From NCBI GenBank assembly GCA_944327295.1, contig CALVHF010000001.1, positions 118,161-182,160 on the forward strand: a DNA stretch of 64,000 bases, written 5' to 3'. Each line of letters opens with the position of its first letter. The stretch's first letter is position 1. Below the pieces are notes generated by a model. The model saw nothing but the letters and a program-made list of their open reading frames with translations, made no database searches and was not told the origin of the DNA. The stretch is from an uncultured Desulfovibrio sp. (GTDB lineage Bacteria; Desulfobacterota; Desulfovibrionia; Desulfovibrionales; Desulfovibrionaceae). Below are positions 34,859 to 44,932 of this stretch, in pieces. A program made the position numbers and the translations under genes.

Positions 34859-37800
34859 CTACCAGGCCAAGGTCTTCTTGAAGGCCTGGGCCAGTTCGTT
34901 CACATCTTCCCTGATGAGGACACTGGATCCGCTTGTCACGGTCATGGTGCCATCCTTGCTCACAGTGCCGATGCGGCGGCAGATCTGCCACTGGCCCAGC
35001 ACATCGAGAATGGGGGCAAGCTCGGGCTTGATAGTGATGAGAATGCGGCTGGCAGATTCGGAGTAGAGGAGTTCCGTGGCCGTCATCTCCTGGCCGCACA
35101 CGGGTACCTTGTCCAGATCCACGGTGCAGCCGACGCGACCGCCAATGCACATTTCCGCCAGGGCAACGGCCAGACCGCCGTCGGAGCAGTCGTGGCAGGC
35201 GGTGATGCCGCGCTGGCCCATGAGGCCGTGGATGGCACGGTATCTGGGCAGAGCCGTGGCTGCATCGACCGTGGGCACCGTGCCGCCCGTGAGGTTCAGG
35301 GCTGCGCAGGCTTCGCTGCCGCCGAGTTCGCGCCTGGTGGCACCAAGCATGTAGATGGCATCGCCGGGCTTCTTGAAGTCCGAAGTCTGGGTGGCAATGA
35401 CATTGTTGATAACGCCGACGACAGAGAAGAGCACCGTGGGCGGAATGGAGATCTTGATGCCCGCGTTCATGTAGTCGTTCTTCATGCTGTCCTTGCCGGA
35501 AATGCAGGGCACGCCATAGGCCAGGGAGAAGTGGCTGAGCGCCTTGCAGGCACGCACAAGCTGGGCCATCTTGTACTGGCCGTCCGGCGTGCGCTCGCTT
35601 TCCACGGGATCGCACCAGCAGAAGTTGTCCACGCCGGCCATGAAGTCGGGATTGCCGCCCACGCACACGGCATTGCGGATGGCTTCGTCCATGGCATTGG
35701 CCATCATCCAGTAGGTATCGTAATCGCTGTAGCGGGGGCAGATGCCGTGGGAGATGACCAGGCCTTCGTCACTTTCGAGCACGGGACGCAGGACGCCGGC
35801 ATCGGCCGGACCGTCGCGCTTGATGCCGCACAGGGGCTTGATGACGCTGCCGCCCTTGACCTCGTGGTCGTACTGGCGGATGACGTATTCCTTGGAGCAG
35901 ATATTGAGGCGGCCGAGCATGGTCTTGAGGAAGGCGCCCTGATCCACGGATCCGTCCTCAAGAGTGACGTCCTTGTGCTCGGGACGCTGCCAGCAGGCCT
36001 TGAGGGAGAGCTGGGGCACGCCGTCGTGCATGAAGCCCATGTCGATGGAGCCCACAATCCTGTCGCCGTAGCGCACTTCGAAGTAGCCGGAATCGGTAAA
36101 ATGGCCGAGCACCGTGGCTTCCACGTCCATGTCCCTGGCCATGGCACAGAATTCCTGCACGTGCTCTTCGGGCACGGCCAGGGTCATGCGTTCCTGGGCC
36201 TCGGAAACAAGGATTTCCCAGGGACGCAGGCCGTCGTACTTGAGGGGAGCCAGCGAGATGTCCAGGACGCAGCCGCCGGTGTCTTCGGCCATTTCGCCCA
36301 CAGAGGAGGACAGGCCGCCGGCACCGTTGTCGGTGATGGCATTGTACAGACCGAGGTCACGGGCACGCATGATGAAGTCGTACATCTTGCGCTGGGTGAT
36401 GGGGTCGCCAATTTGCACGGCCGTGGCCGGAGAGTTCTCGTTGAGTTCCTCGGAGGAGAAGGTGGCCCCGTGGATGCCGTCCTTGCCGATGCGGCCGCCG
36501 ACCATGACTATGCAGTCCCTGTTCTGGGCCTTCTTGTACCAGCCGGGACGGCCGTCCTTGAGGCGGGTAGGCAGCATGCCCACGGTGCCGCAGTAGACCA
36601 GGGGCTTGCCCAGGTAGCGTTCGTCAAAGACAATGGAGCCGTTGACCGTGGGAATGCCGGACTTGTTGCCGCCGTGTTCCACGCCGCAGCGCACGCCTTC
36701 AAAGACGCGTCGCGGGTGCAGCAGGCGGGGCGGCAGTTCCTTGTCATAGAAGGGCGAGGCAAAGCAGAAGACGTCCGTGTTGCACAAAAGGTTGGCACCC
36801 ATGCCTGTGCCCATGGGATCGCGGTTCACGCCGACAATGCCCGTGAGGGCGCCGCCGTACGGATCCAGGGCAGAGGGGCTGTTGTGGGTCTCCACCTTGA
36901 TGCAGGCATCCCAGTCCTCGTTGAAGGCAATGACGCCGGCATTGTCGCTGAAGACGGATCGGCAGAAGTCCTCGTCCCCGAGCTCTTCGCGGATGCGGGC
37001 CGTGGTGTCGCGGATGCAGGTCTTGTAGAGATTGTTGATCTGCTCCTTTCGGCCTGTCTCTTTGTTGGTATAGTCGACCCTGGAGGCAAAAATTTTGTGC
37101 TTGCAGTGCTCGGACCAGGTCTGGGCCATGACTTCCATTTCCAGATCCGTGGGATTGGCGGGAAGATTCAGGGCTGCACGCCTGGCGGCCTCTTCGGAAC
37201 CGGCAAAGTGATCGCGGATGGCCTTCATTTCCGTGAGGTTCAAGGCCCAGGTATTGGCCCTGCTCATGTCCATGAGGCTTGCATCGTCCATGCTGGAGAG
37301 CGGAATGGTGGTGACGGTGCTGTTGGATTCGCCGGTGACCCTGGCGGCCTGAGGGGCAAAGCCGGGTTCCTGTGCCCACTCTTCGGCGCTCTTGATGCGG
37401 TAGCGCTGGATGAGGCTGTTGCAGAGCAGATCCTCGGTCAGGCCCCGAACCTCATTCAGGGAGAGGGGACGGGAGTCTGTCACGAACTGATACTGCACGG
37501 CCGTATAGACATGGATTTCCTCGCGGTTGCGATCCAGTACAATGGCCGCCGTGTCGCGGGCTGTGCGAGCTTCGTTGTCCGTGACGCCGGGACGGAAGCC
37601 AACTTCCACAAACCAGGAGGGGGCCGGCGTGCGCACAGGCAGAGGTGTGATGGAGGCAGTCTGCAGGATGGGATCGTGCCAGATGGCCTCATCCACGAGA
37701 CGACGCACTTCATCGGCGCTCAGGCCATCGACCGTAAAAATCTTCAGCTGCCAGACGGCGTCTACCTGAATACCCAGGGAACTGAGCAGTGCCCTGGCCG

Positions 37801-37861
37801 TGCTGCGGCCTTGTATGTCGTCGAGATCCTGCCTGGGGCCGATTTCAATGCGGTAAAGCAT
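34859..37861 (-). CDS. purL: Phosphoribosylformylglycinamidine synthase, PurS-PurL fused type
   Basis: 1000 residues. It makes FGAM from FGAR in purine synthesis using ATP and ammonia from glutamine. Residues 1 to about 170 look like a doubled PurS-like region. The linker with TDLEMEVMAQTWSEHCKHKIF carries the catalytic His. Two AIRS-type N/C halves follow, with NKSGIPTVNGS, DNGAGGLSSSVGEM and CHDCSDGGLAVALAEM. It ends after the second half: the C-terminal glutaminase domain of the 1300-residue E. coli enzyme is missing, so a separate PurQ is needed and is not in this window. AGGAG lies 8 bases before the ATG. Confidence 0.94.
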   Translation of the reverse strand: MLYRIEIGPRQDLDDIQGRSTARALLSSLGIQVDAVWQLKIFTVDGLSADEVRRLVDEAIWHDPILQTASITPLPVRTPAPSWFVEVGFRPGVTDNEARTARDTAAIVLDRNREEIHVYTAVQYQFVTDSRPLSLNEVRGLTEDLLCNSLIQRYRIKSAEEWAQEPGFAPQAARVTGESNSTVTTIPLSSMDDASLMDMSRANTWALNLTEMKAIRDHFAGSEEAARRAALNLPANPTDLEMEVMAQTWSEHCKHKIFASRVDYTNKETGRKEQINNLYKTCIRDTTARIREELGDEDFCRSVFSDNAGVIAFNEDWDACIKVETHNSPSALDPYGGALTGIVGVNRDPMGTGMGANLLCNTDVFCFASPFYDKELPPRLLHPRRVFEGVRCGVEHGGNKSGIPTVNGSIVFDERYLGKPLVYCGTVGMLPTRLKDGRPGWYKKAQNRDCIVMVGGRIGKDGIHGATFSSEELNENSPATAVQIGDPITQRKMYDFIMRARDLGLYNAITDNGAGGLSSSVGEMAEDTGGCVLDISLAPLKYDGLRPWEILVSEAQERMTLAVPEEHVQEFCAMARDMDVEATVLGHFTDSGYFEVRYGDRIVGSIDMGFMHDGVPQLSLKACWQRPEHKDVTLEDGSVDQGAFLKTMLGRLNICSKEYVIRQYDHEVKGGSVIKPLCGIKRDGPADAGVLRPVLESDEGLVISHGICPRYSDYDTYWMMANAMDEAIRNAVCVGGNPDFMAGVDNFCWCDPVESERTPDGQYKMAQLVRACKALSHFSLAYGVPCISGKDSMKNDYMNAGIKISIPPTVLFSVVGVINNVIATQTSDFKKPGDAIYMLGATRRELGGSEACAALNLTGGTVPTVDAATALPRYRAIHGLMGQRGITACHDCSDGGLAVALAEMCIGGRVGCTVDLDKVPVCGQEMTATELLYSESASRILITIKPELAPILDVLGQWQICRRIGTVSKDGTMTVTSGSSVLIREDVNELAQAFKKTLAW

Positions 37862-38422
37862 GGGGTGAACTCCTGTTCAACAAAAAGACTTGCTTGGAGC
37901 AGAGCCAGTCCTGGCGTCCCCTGCTCCGAGTGGAACGCCCCGCGATATCGGGCAGACAGCAGACGGAAAGATCGTGCCATCCTTCGTGCGGGACGGACGC
38001 TTGCGGCAAGGGGGCTCCTGACACTGACAGTATCAAGGGCATCCGCGGGACTTGTGCGTCCGCGCACCCTTGGCAAAAAGGGGACGGGCATGGGCCCTGA
38101 AAAAATGGCGCCCTGCCGGCAAGAGAACAAGAAAGGGCACATGTCGGCAGCAGGAGCGGAAAAACAGGGCTTTTTTCCCGTATCCTGCATGCCTTGAGTC
38201 CTGCAGGGCAAGCACGAAAGTCTAGAAAATTTCAGACAGGAAAGCAAACAAGAGGAACAGGGAAAAAAGGGCGGACAGAGCAGTGGCAGGCACGGAGGCC
38301 GGTGCTGCCTGTGCTGGCAATGGCCAGATCTGTTCAAAAAACAAGATTCCGCGCAATGTTTGTTCCATTGCGCGGAATCTCGAAAATCGGGGCAGGCGTC
38401 TTGCGCACTGACCAGGGTCTGC
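37862..38422. other. Intergenic region, purL / polyprenyl synthase
   Basis: 561 bp on the same strand as both flanking genes. Apart from the terminator of the polyprenyl synthase gene (38336-38380) I see no gene and no riboswitch consensus. A promoter for purL must be here, but none stands out. Confidence 0.5.
38336..38380 (-). terminator. Rho-independent terminator after the polyprenyl synthase
   Basis: Read leftwards, AGATTCCGCGCAATG and its complement form a perfect 15-bp stem with a 7-base loop, then TG and TTTTTT. Confidence 0.92.
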
Positions 38423-39397
38423 TTAGTGCGTACGATCACGCACATAGGTGAGAATTTCCAGCAGGATATCGTGTTCCTTGCTCTTTGGAAGAATGGCGAG
38501 GGCCTTTTCGGCCTCCTGCAGGTAGCTTGTGGCCAGGGAGCGCACCTGTTCATCAAAGCCTTTGTTGCGGACTTCCTGGCAGATGCGGCTGACTTCCTCT
38601 TCCGTGAACGTGCCTTCGGTGAATTTTGCGTTGAAGAGGGCCTGCTCCTCGGCAGAGAGGCTGTCCCGGTAGAGCTGCAGGGGCGGGGTGAGCTTGCCTT
38701 CACGCAGATCGCCGCCGGAAGGCTTGCCGATAACCTCTGCATCGGCCACATCCAGGGCGTCGTCCACCATCTGGAAGGCCATGCCCAGAGCCTCGCCGTA
38801 GAGCCCGAGGGCCGCAACCTGCTCCTCCGTGGCGCCGGCATGGAGGGCACCCATCTCGCAGGCAGCGCGGATGAGATAGGCCGTCTTGCCGCGGATGATG
38901 GAGCGGTATTCCCCGGCAGCCAGGTGGGCATTGCGCAGGGCATCAAGTTCCAGGATCTCGCCAGCAGCGGTTTCGGCCGTTGCCTTGGAGAACACCTCGC
39001 ACAGACGCGGGTTTCCGTAGGCGGCCACACAGGCATTGGCCGTGGAGAGCAGGGCATCTCCGGCCAGGATGGCTTCCGTATTGCCAAAGAGCGTGTGGGC
39101 GGCAGGCCGGCTTCTGCGGGTGTCCGCATTGTCTATGACATCGTCATGCATGAGCGTGGCCGCATGGAGCATTTCCAGTGTGGCTGCCAGGCGGTAGATG
39201 TCTTTCGACCCTTCGCTGTGGAAAAGGCGCGAGCACAGGATGGTAAGCATGGGCCGCAGCCTCTTGCCGCCGGCTGTGACGGTATGTGTGGCTGCGCGGC
39301 GGGCAGGTGCGGGCAGTTCCTGCAGAAGATCGGTAAGAGCCCTGTTGATGGCGGGCAGTTCGAGCGCCATGCGGGCCTTCAAGAAAAGCAGAGCCAT
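38423..39397 (-). CDS. Long-chain polyprenyl diphosphate synthase (IspB-like)
   Basis: 324 residues. It elongates farnesyl-type diphosphates with isopentenyl diphosphate to form the side chain of menaquinone. The first Asp-rich motif is LMHDDVIDNAD, the second FQMVDDALDVA; GGKRLRPML near the N-terminus binds the diphosphate. The length and lack of bulky residues just before motif I point to a long-chain (hepta/octaprenyl) enzyme rather than FPP synthase. A UbiE/MenG methyltransferase is encoded 2 kb away on the same strand, consistent with menaquinone synthesis. It lies downstream of the nucleotide-sugar dehydrogenase. Confidence 0.88.
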   Translation of the reverse strand: MALLFLKARMALELPAINRALTDLLQELPAPARRAATHTVTAGGKRLRPMLTILCSRLFHSEGSKDIYRLAATLEMLHAATLMHDDVIDNADTRRSRPAAHTLFGNTEAILAGDALLSTANACVAAYGNPRLCEVFSKATAETAAGEILELDALRNAHLAAGEYRSIIRGKTAYLIRAACEMGALHAGATEEQVAALGLYGEALGMAFQMVDDALDVADAEVIGKPSGGDLREGKLTPPLQLYRDSLSAEEQALFNAKFTEGTFTEEEVSRICQEVRNKGFDEQVRSLATSYLQEAEKALAILPKSKEHDILLEILTYVRDRTH

Positions 39398-39512
39398 GGG
39401 AATCCCTTGTCTGTGTGTGGCAGAAGAGTGGTGGAGCAGGGCGGCATCCGCACCCATCCCCGGGGCTTGCCTGTGGGGGATGCGCTGTCCCGGGGAGTGC
39501 CCCTGCAAGTTT

Positions 39513-40826
<1,314 letters not shown>

Positions 40827-41088
40827 GAATGTGTCCTTTATAGTGTATGCCAGGGGCCCCTTGCGAGGGCCGGCATTTTCTGAGGTCTTTTGCCTTTCTG
40901 CCTTGAGTATGCTAACGGCGGACAAGGGTGGCAGAACAGGCCGTTGCCGCCGAAAAGAACAGGGACATCCATCCGGCAGTGCCGGCCGTCTGCCGGCATG
41001 ATCAGGTATGGAAGTGTGGACAGCAGGCCCTTTTGCCAGCTTGTACCGGAACGGGGCGCTGCAGGAACAGTGTGCGGGTGTACGTTGT

Positions 41089-41286
41089 ATGGAGCAGTTT
41101 GACTGGATGCTTTTTCTGAAGGCCGCGGGCCTGGCCATGGCCCTGGAAGGTGCGGCCTGGGCAGGTTTCCCCGAAAAAATGCGCAGGGCCGCCCTGCAGC
41201 TCATCCAGACCCCAACTCCGGGGCTGAGGATAGTGGGACTTGTTTCTCTGCTGAGCGGACTTGCCCTCTGCTACCTGGGCAGCTGA
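41089..41286 (+). CDS. Small membrane protein, DUF2065 family (YjeT-like)
   Basis: 65 residues with two predicted membrane helices. The C-terminal TPGLRIVGLVSLLSGLAL and the N-terminal MLFLKAAGLAMALEGAAWA are close to the YjeT / DUF2065 family, of unknown function and often near hflC in Proteobacteria. It is on the strand opposite its neighbours and converges on the methyltransferase gene. The ATG at 41089 gives the family length; there is only a distant AGGAAC upstream, so the start and expression level are uncertain. Confidence 0.68.
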   Translation: MEQFDWMLFLKAAGLAMALEGAAWAGFPEKMRRAALQLIQTPTPGLRIVGLVSLLSGLALCYLGS

Positions 41287-41320
41287 GCGCCCGCCTGCAG
41301 GCGTAAGTGTCCGCTGCGCA

Positions 41321-42037
41321 TCAGGCCCTCTTTTCCCCCACATGCAGGCAGACGATGCCGCTGGTGAGCTTTGTGTACTGGACCCGGACAAAGCCCGCTG
41401 CCTCCATTTCCCTGGCCAGTTCCAGGGCCGAGGGAAATTCGCAGATGGTGCGTGACAGATAGGAGTAGGCCGACTGGTCATGAGAGACCAGATTGCCTAT
41501 GCCCGGCAGGACGCGGTTCAGATAGAAGTTGTACAGGCCGCCCCAGATGCGCTCCCTGCCGGAACCGAATTCCAGAATGCAGGCACGGCCGCCTGGGGCG
41601 AGTACACGGTGCATTTCCCGGAAGGCCTCGATGCGGGGAACAATGTTGCGGATGCCGAAGGCTATGGTGACACTGTCCACGGAATTGTCGGGCAGGGGCA
41701 GATGCTTGCCGTCTGCAGTCACGGGGATGATGTGATGTTCCCTGCGCCGGGCCAGCTTCTTCTGGCCGTGGACAAGCATGGGCAGGCAGAAGTCCAGGGC
41801 GAGCACCTCGCAGCCCGGATAGCGGCGGCGCAGGGCAAAGCTCACATCCAGTGTCCCTGCGGCCAGGTCCAGAAAGCGGTGGTTGGGTCCGGCAAGGACA
41901 GAGGCAGCCAGAACACGGCGCCAGTAGCAGTCGATGCCCAGGGAGAGGACGTGATTGAGAAGGTCATAGAAACGGGCAATACGTCCGAACATGCCTGAGA
42001 CAGCCTGATCGTGTGCGGCAACTGAAGCCTGATTCAT
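41321..42037 (-). CDS. menG: Demethylmenaquinone methyltransferase (UbiE/MenG)
   Basis: 238 residues, a class I SAM-dependent methyltransferase that methylates demethylmenaquinone (or the ubiquinone precursor). Signature segments are FYDLLNHVLSLGIDCYWRR, the SAM loop LDLAAGTLDVS (normally VAGGTGD-like; slightly divergent), FGIRNI and VLAPGGRACILEFG. In an anaerobic sulfate reducer the menaquinone role is the likely one, supported by the polyprenyl synthase gene nearby. The Shine-Dalgarno is weak. The small 55-residue protein gene is 162 bp upstream on the same strand. Confidence 0.9.
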   Translation of the reverse strand: MNQASVAAHDQAVSGMFGRIARFYDLLNHVLSLGIDCYWRRVLAASVLAGPNHRFLDLAAGTLDVSFALRRRYPGCEVLALDFCLPMLVHGQKKLARRREHHIIPVTADGKHLPLPDNSVDSVTIAFGIRNIVPRIEAFREMHRVLAPGGRACILEFGSGRERIWGGLYNFYLNRVLPGIGNLVSHDQSAYSYLSRTICEFPSALELAREMEAAGFVRVQYTKLTSGIVCLHVGEKRA

Positions 42038-42199
42038 CCGTGCTATTCAGCGCTCTCCCCTCCTTAGGGAACATGCGGGAGTGGCACTGCCTCCTTGATG
42101 CAAGTGGTACAGGGTGTGAGCAAAAAAGCGCCACAGGCGCAGGTCTGGCAGAGGCACAAAAAGGGGGGAGCGACGGCTGCCAGGGGGGCTGGGGCACAC

Positions 42200-42367
42200 C
42201 TACTTCCTGGAGTCCTCGGACACTTCCAGAATGGTCTTGTAGACAACCCTGAAGATATTGGGAAATACGTCGCCTATGTTGCTCTGGGTGACAGAACGCA
42301 CTTCAATGAGCTTTGCCGTCAGTTCCTTGGCAATCTGCAGGGCCTCTTTCTGATCCTTGTCCAGCAT
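42200..42367 (-). CDS. Small protein of unknown function behind an attenuator-like leader
   Basis: 55 residues, mostly helical and charged (starts MLDKDQKEALQIAKELTAKL, ends VSEDSRK). No signal peptide or membrane helix, and no family I can name with confidence. AAGGAAC lies 7 bases before the ATG. The reading frame is open further upstream, but the added residues are encoded by the leader and lack a binding site. The leader contains three repeat segments that can form mutually exclusive stems (see 42385-42472). The combination of a tiny, well-translated protein and an elaborate leader suggests regulated expression. Confidence 0.65.
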   Translation of the reverse strand: MLDKDQKEALQIAKELTAKLIEVRSVTQSNIGDVFPNIFRVVYKTILEVSEDSRK

Positions 42368-42384
42368 GGTCTGTTCCTTACACA

Positions 42385-42472
42385 AAAAAGAAACCCGTCC
42401 TCGGGGAATGGCCATGACCCTCCCATGGATCACGCCGGACGGGAAAAGAACGAAAGCGCGCAGCCCCCGTCC
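42385..42472 (-). promoter_or_regulatory. Terminator/antiterminator-like leader
   Basis: In transcription order, GGACGGG (42472-42466), CCCGTCC (42443-42437) and GGACGGG (42400-42394, within a longer repeat GAGGACGGG) occur. The last is followed by TTTC and TTTTTT (42390-42385). Segment 2 can pair with 1 or with 3: 2:3 makes a terminator, 1:2 would prevent it. Whether a leader peptide or ligand selects between them is unknown. Confidence 0.5.
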
Positions 42473-42778
42473 TCTTTTTTTACAGTGATGCGCCCTCATG
42501 CCCCCATGTTCGGGGCTTCTGACGGCGCCTGAAATCCTGATGCCCAGGTTCCGCAGGTCTGCCCCCCTTAAGTTGAACACGTCAGGGGGGGAGGTTGTGG
42601 AGGGTAAAAAGAAAAAGAGGTTGTACCCCGGGCCTTCGGGAGCATTTGGAAGAGGCTTTGAGCGTTCCGTGTTCTGGATGCGGAAGACGAGGCACCGGGA
42701 AAGAAAAATGAGGGCTGACTGTACGATGCAAAGCCCTGCTTGGCAAGGAGCCTTTGCAGGCGCAGCAACGGCCTGGGA

Positions 42779-44932
42779 TTAGCGCGTGCCGCCCATAAGG
42801 CGCCCAATCTCCTCGCGAAGGATGCGCACGCAGGCTCTGGCAGCAGTCTGCTCCAGGGCCTCTTCGCTGACACGGTGTTCCAGGGCCTGCAGCCGTGCGG
42901 TTAGGTCCTGATTGATGCGCTGCTGCTCTTCAAGGCTCTGCCTGAGTGCCTGTTCCTGCTGCAAACTCTGAGCCAGACGAGCTTCAAGACCCGCCAGGCG
43001 TTCTTCGTAGGCTGTGGTATGCGTGGTGACAAAATTTCTGATGAAGTCGGAAAGGTCCTCCAGCACCTTCTGGCCCACCTGCTGCGAGGCACTGTTCACA
43101 AGCTGGGAGAGGGAGGAGGGTGCTGCGGCCAGCTTGTCTTCGGCCACGCTCAGGCGTGCGGAGAGCACGCTCTGATCTTCGGCCAGCTTGAGTGCCATGG
43201 CCTGCACACCGGTCAGTTCCGCCCGGCAGGCCTTGCCGCTTTCGGCTGCACCGGTCCCGAGCGTGGCCACTTCGGCCAGTCCCTGGCGACGTTCCTCGCG
43301 CTCCTGTCCGAGTTCCTCTTCCAGGCGGCGCAGCTGCCCGACTGTCTCGCTGGCCCCGTTCTGGAGCCGGGAGACGTCTCTGAGGCAGGCGGCATGGGCA
43401 TCCTGGGTCTTGAGGAGCTGATCCTGCATGGCAGTCAGCGCCTTTTCCCGAGCCTCCTCTTCCCTGGCAAGTCGATCGTTCAGGCTCGAGAGCTCCGCAC
43501 TCAGCGCTTCGGTGCGCTCCTGCAGTCCCTCGTTGAGCAGGACTGTGATGCGTTCCTCGAGTTCCCTTGTGCAGTTCCTTGCCTCTTCCCCGTTTTTAAG
43601 GGCAAGCGCGTCAAGGGCACTGGTGCGTTCCTGGCGCTCCCCGGCAAGCTGGGCGCACAGGGTTTCGTGTTGTTCCCTGACCATCTGCTGAAGCGCGGCA
43701 ATCACTGCCTGTAGAGCCTCAAGGCGAGACTCTTCCTCGAGCCCGAGACTGTTGACGCGTTCTTCGGAGGCAGCAAGGCGTGCCTGAAGGTGGTCCAGCT
43801 TGTCCTGTACTTCCTCTTTCAAACGCTCTGTTCTCTCTAGGCTGGCTCTTTGGGCGTGCAGCCTGGCTAGCTCGGCCCTAAGGGGTTCCATTGCCGATCC
43901 CAAGGTTTCCATCTGGCGGCGATCCCCTTCTGCGTCGGCCTTCAGACCGGCCACCTGGGCGCAGATCTGTTCCTGCTGGCTCTTGAAGTCAGCCTGCTGT
44001 TCCAGGCATTGTTCCATGACTGTGCGTACCTGTCTCACATCATCCGTACTGGCACATTGTTCCCGGCCCCGGAGTTGTTCTTCCTGGCTGGCAATCCGCG
44101 CTTCGAGCTGGACAAGCTGCCGGCGCAGGCCTTCGCCCTCTTCCTTGCACTGGGCCATGAGATTGTCCACACAGGCAAGCAGTTCCTGGTGGCTCCTGTC
44201 CATGTCCTCGCGGGTGGCAAAGAGGCCAAGCTGTTCCTCGCAGTCGCTCAGGCGCGTGGCAAGGGCTGCGGGAAACTGTTCGTGAGCGGGAGCTCCGGCC
44301 AAGCTGGTAGCCGCCTGATCTTCCAGCGCCTTCAGGCGGTTGTCCAGGTCGGCCAGCGTTTCGCTTCCGCCGTCATCGCCTCTGGTACCGGCCCGGAGCC
44401 TGCAGGCCTCGTCCAGACGGCTCTGACGCAGGGAAAGCTGTTCCATGCGTTCATGCAGAAGGGCGCAGTCGTGGCTCAGGCCGCTTATCTTGTCCACAAG
44501 GCCTGGCAGCATGCCGGCCAGGAGGGGAGAAATGGTTCCTGGCTGGCCTGCACCTCGTGCCTGAGGCTGTGCCGGCTGGGCGGGCTCTGTGCCCGGCTTT
44601 TCCGCAGTGGAGGCTTGTTCCGTGGTGTCAGCCGGACCCGGCGCAGCCTGAGCAACAGGCTGCGAGGAGGCTGTGTCACGTACAGTGCCTGTCTGGGCAG
44701 ACTCTGCGCCTGATGCTGCCGTGTCCGCAGAGGATGCGCAGGCTTCCCTGGTGTCCGGCTCCTGTGCAGACCCATCAGACTGGTTCCCGGAGTCTTCGTG
44801 AAGATCCTTTGTTCCCCTGGAAAGCGCCACTGCTCCCTGCGCTGTGGCAGACTCTGTCACGGACGGCTTGCCTTGTTCAATCAGTTCGGTCAGTTCGATG
44901 ACGTGTAAATCCTGGTCTTGTGAAGGGGGCAT
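42779..44932 (-). CDS. Long coiled-coil protein with short conserved-looking ends
   Basis: 717 residues. The N-terminus carries a short hydrophobic-acidic motif DLHVIELTELIEQGK (about residues 6-20). It is followed by a disordered Ala/Ser/Thr/Glu stretch to about 160. Then a very long coiled coil runs to about 680 (Gln/Glu/Leu/Arg heptads, LLAG-type breaks). The C-terminal helix TAARACVRILREEIGRLM resembles the oligomerising end of PopZ-type polar organisers. No signal peptide, membrane helix or enzyme motif. A scaffold or cell-pole role is plausible but is my inference. GAGG lies 10 bases before the ATG at 44932; 44947 is possible. Confidence 0.7.
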   Translation of the reverse strand: MPPSQDQDLHVIELTELIEQGKPSVTESATAQGAVALSRGTKDLHEDSGNQSDGSAQEPDTREACASSADTAASGAESAQTGTVRDTASSQPVAQAAPGPADTTEQASTAEKPGTEPAQPAQPQARGAGQPGTISPLLAGMLPGLVDKISGLSHDCALLHERMEQLSLRQSRLDEACRLRAGTRGDDGGSETLADLDNRLKALEDQAATSLAGAPAHEQFPAALATRLSDCEEQLGLFATREDMDRSHQELLACVDNLMAQCKEEGEGLRRQLVQLEARIASQEEQLRGREQCASTDDVRQVRTVMEQCLEQQADFKSQQEQICAQVAGLKADAEGDRRQMETLGSAMEPLRAELARLHAQRASLERTERLKEEVQDKLDHLQARLAASEERVNSLGLEEESRLEALQAVIAALQQMVREQHETLCAQLAGERQERTSALDALALKNGEEARNCTRELEERITVLLNEGLQERTEALSAELSSLNDRLAREEEAREKALTAMQDQLLKTQDAHAACLRDVSRLQNGASETVGQLRRLEEELGQEREERRQGLAEVATLGTGAAESGKACRAELTGVQAMALKLAEDQSVLSARLSVAEDKLAAAPSSLSQLVNSASQQVGQKVLEDLSDFIRNFVTTHTTAYEERLAGLEARLAQSLQQEQALRQSLEEQQRINQDLTARLQALEHRVSEEALEQTAARACVRILREEIGRLMGGTR

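Noticed and set aside
34352..38197. A 1281-codon open frame on the plus strand, opposite purL and psd
   Set aside because: It is the complement of purL read in a frame where high GC removes stops; it is low-complexity Gly/His/Val-rich, has no ribosome site and no family match.
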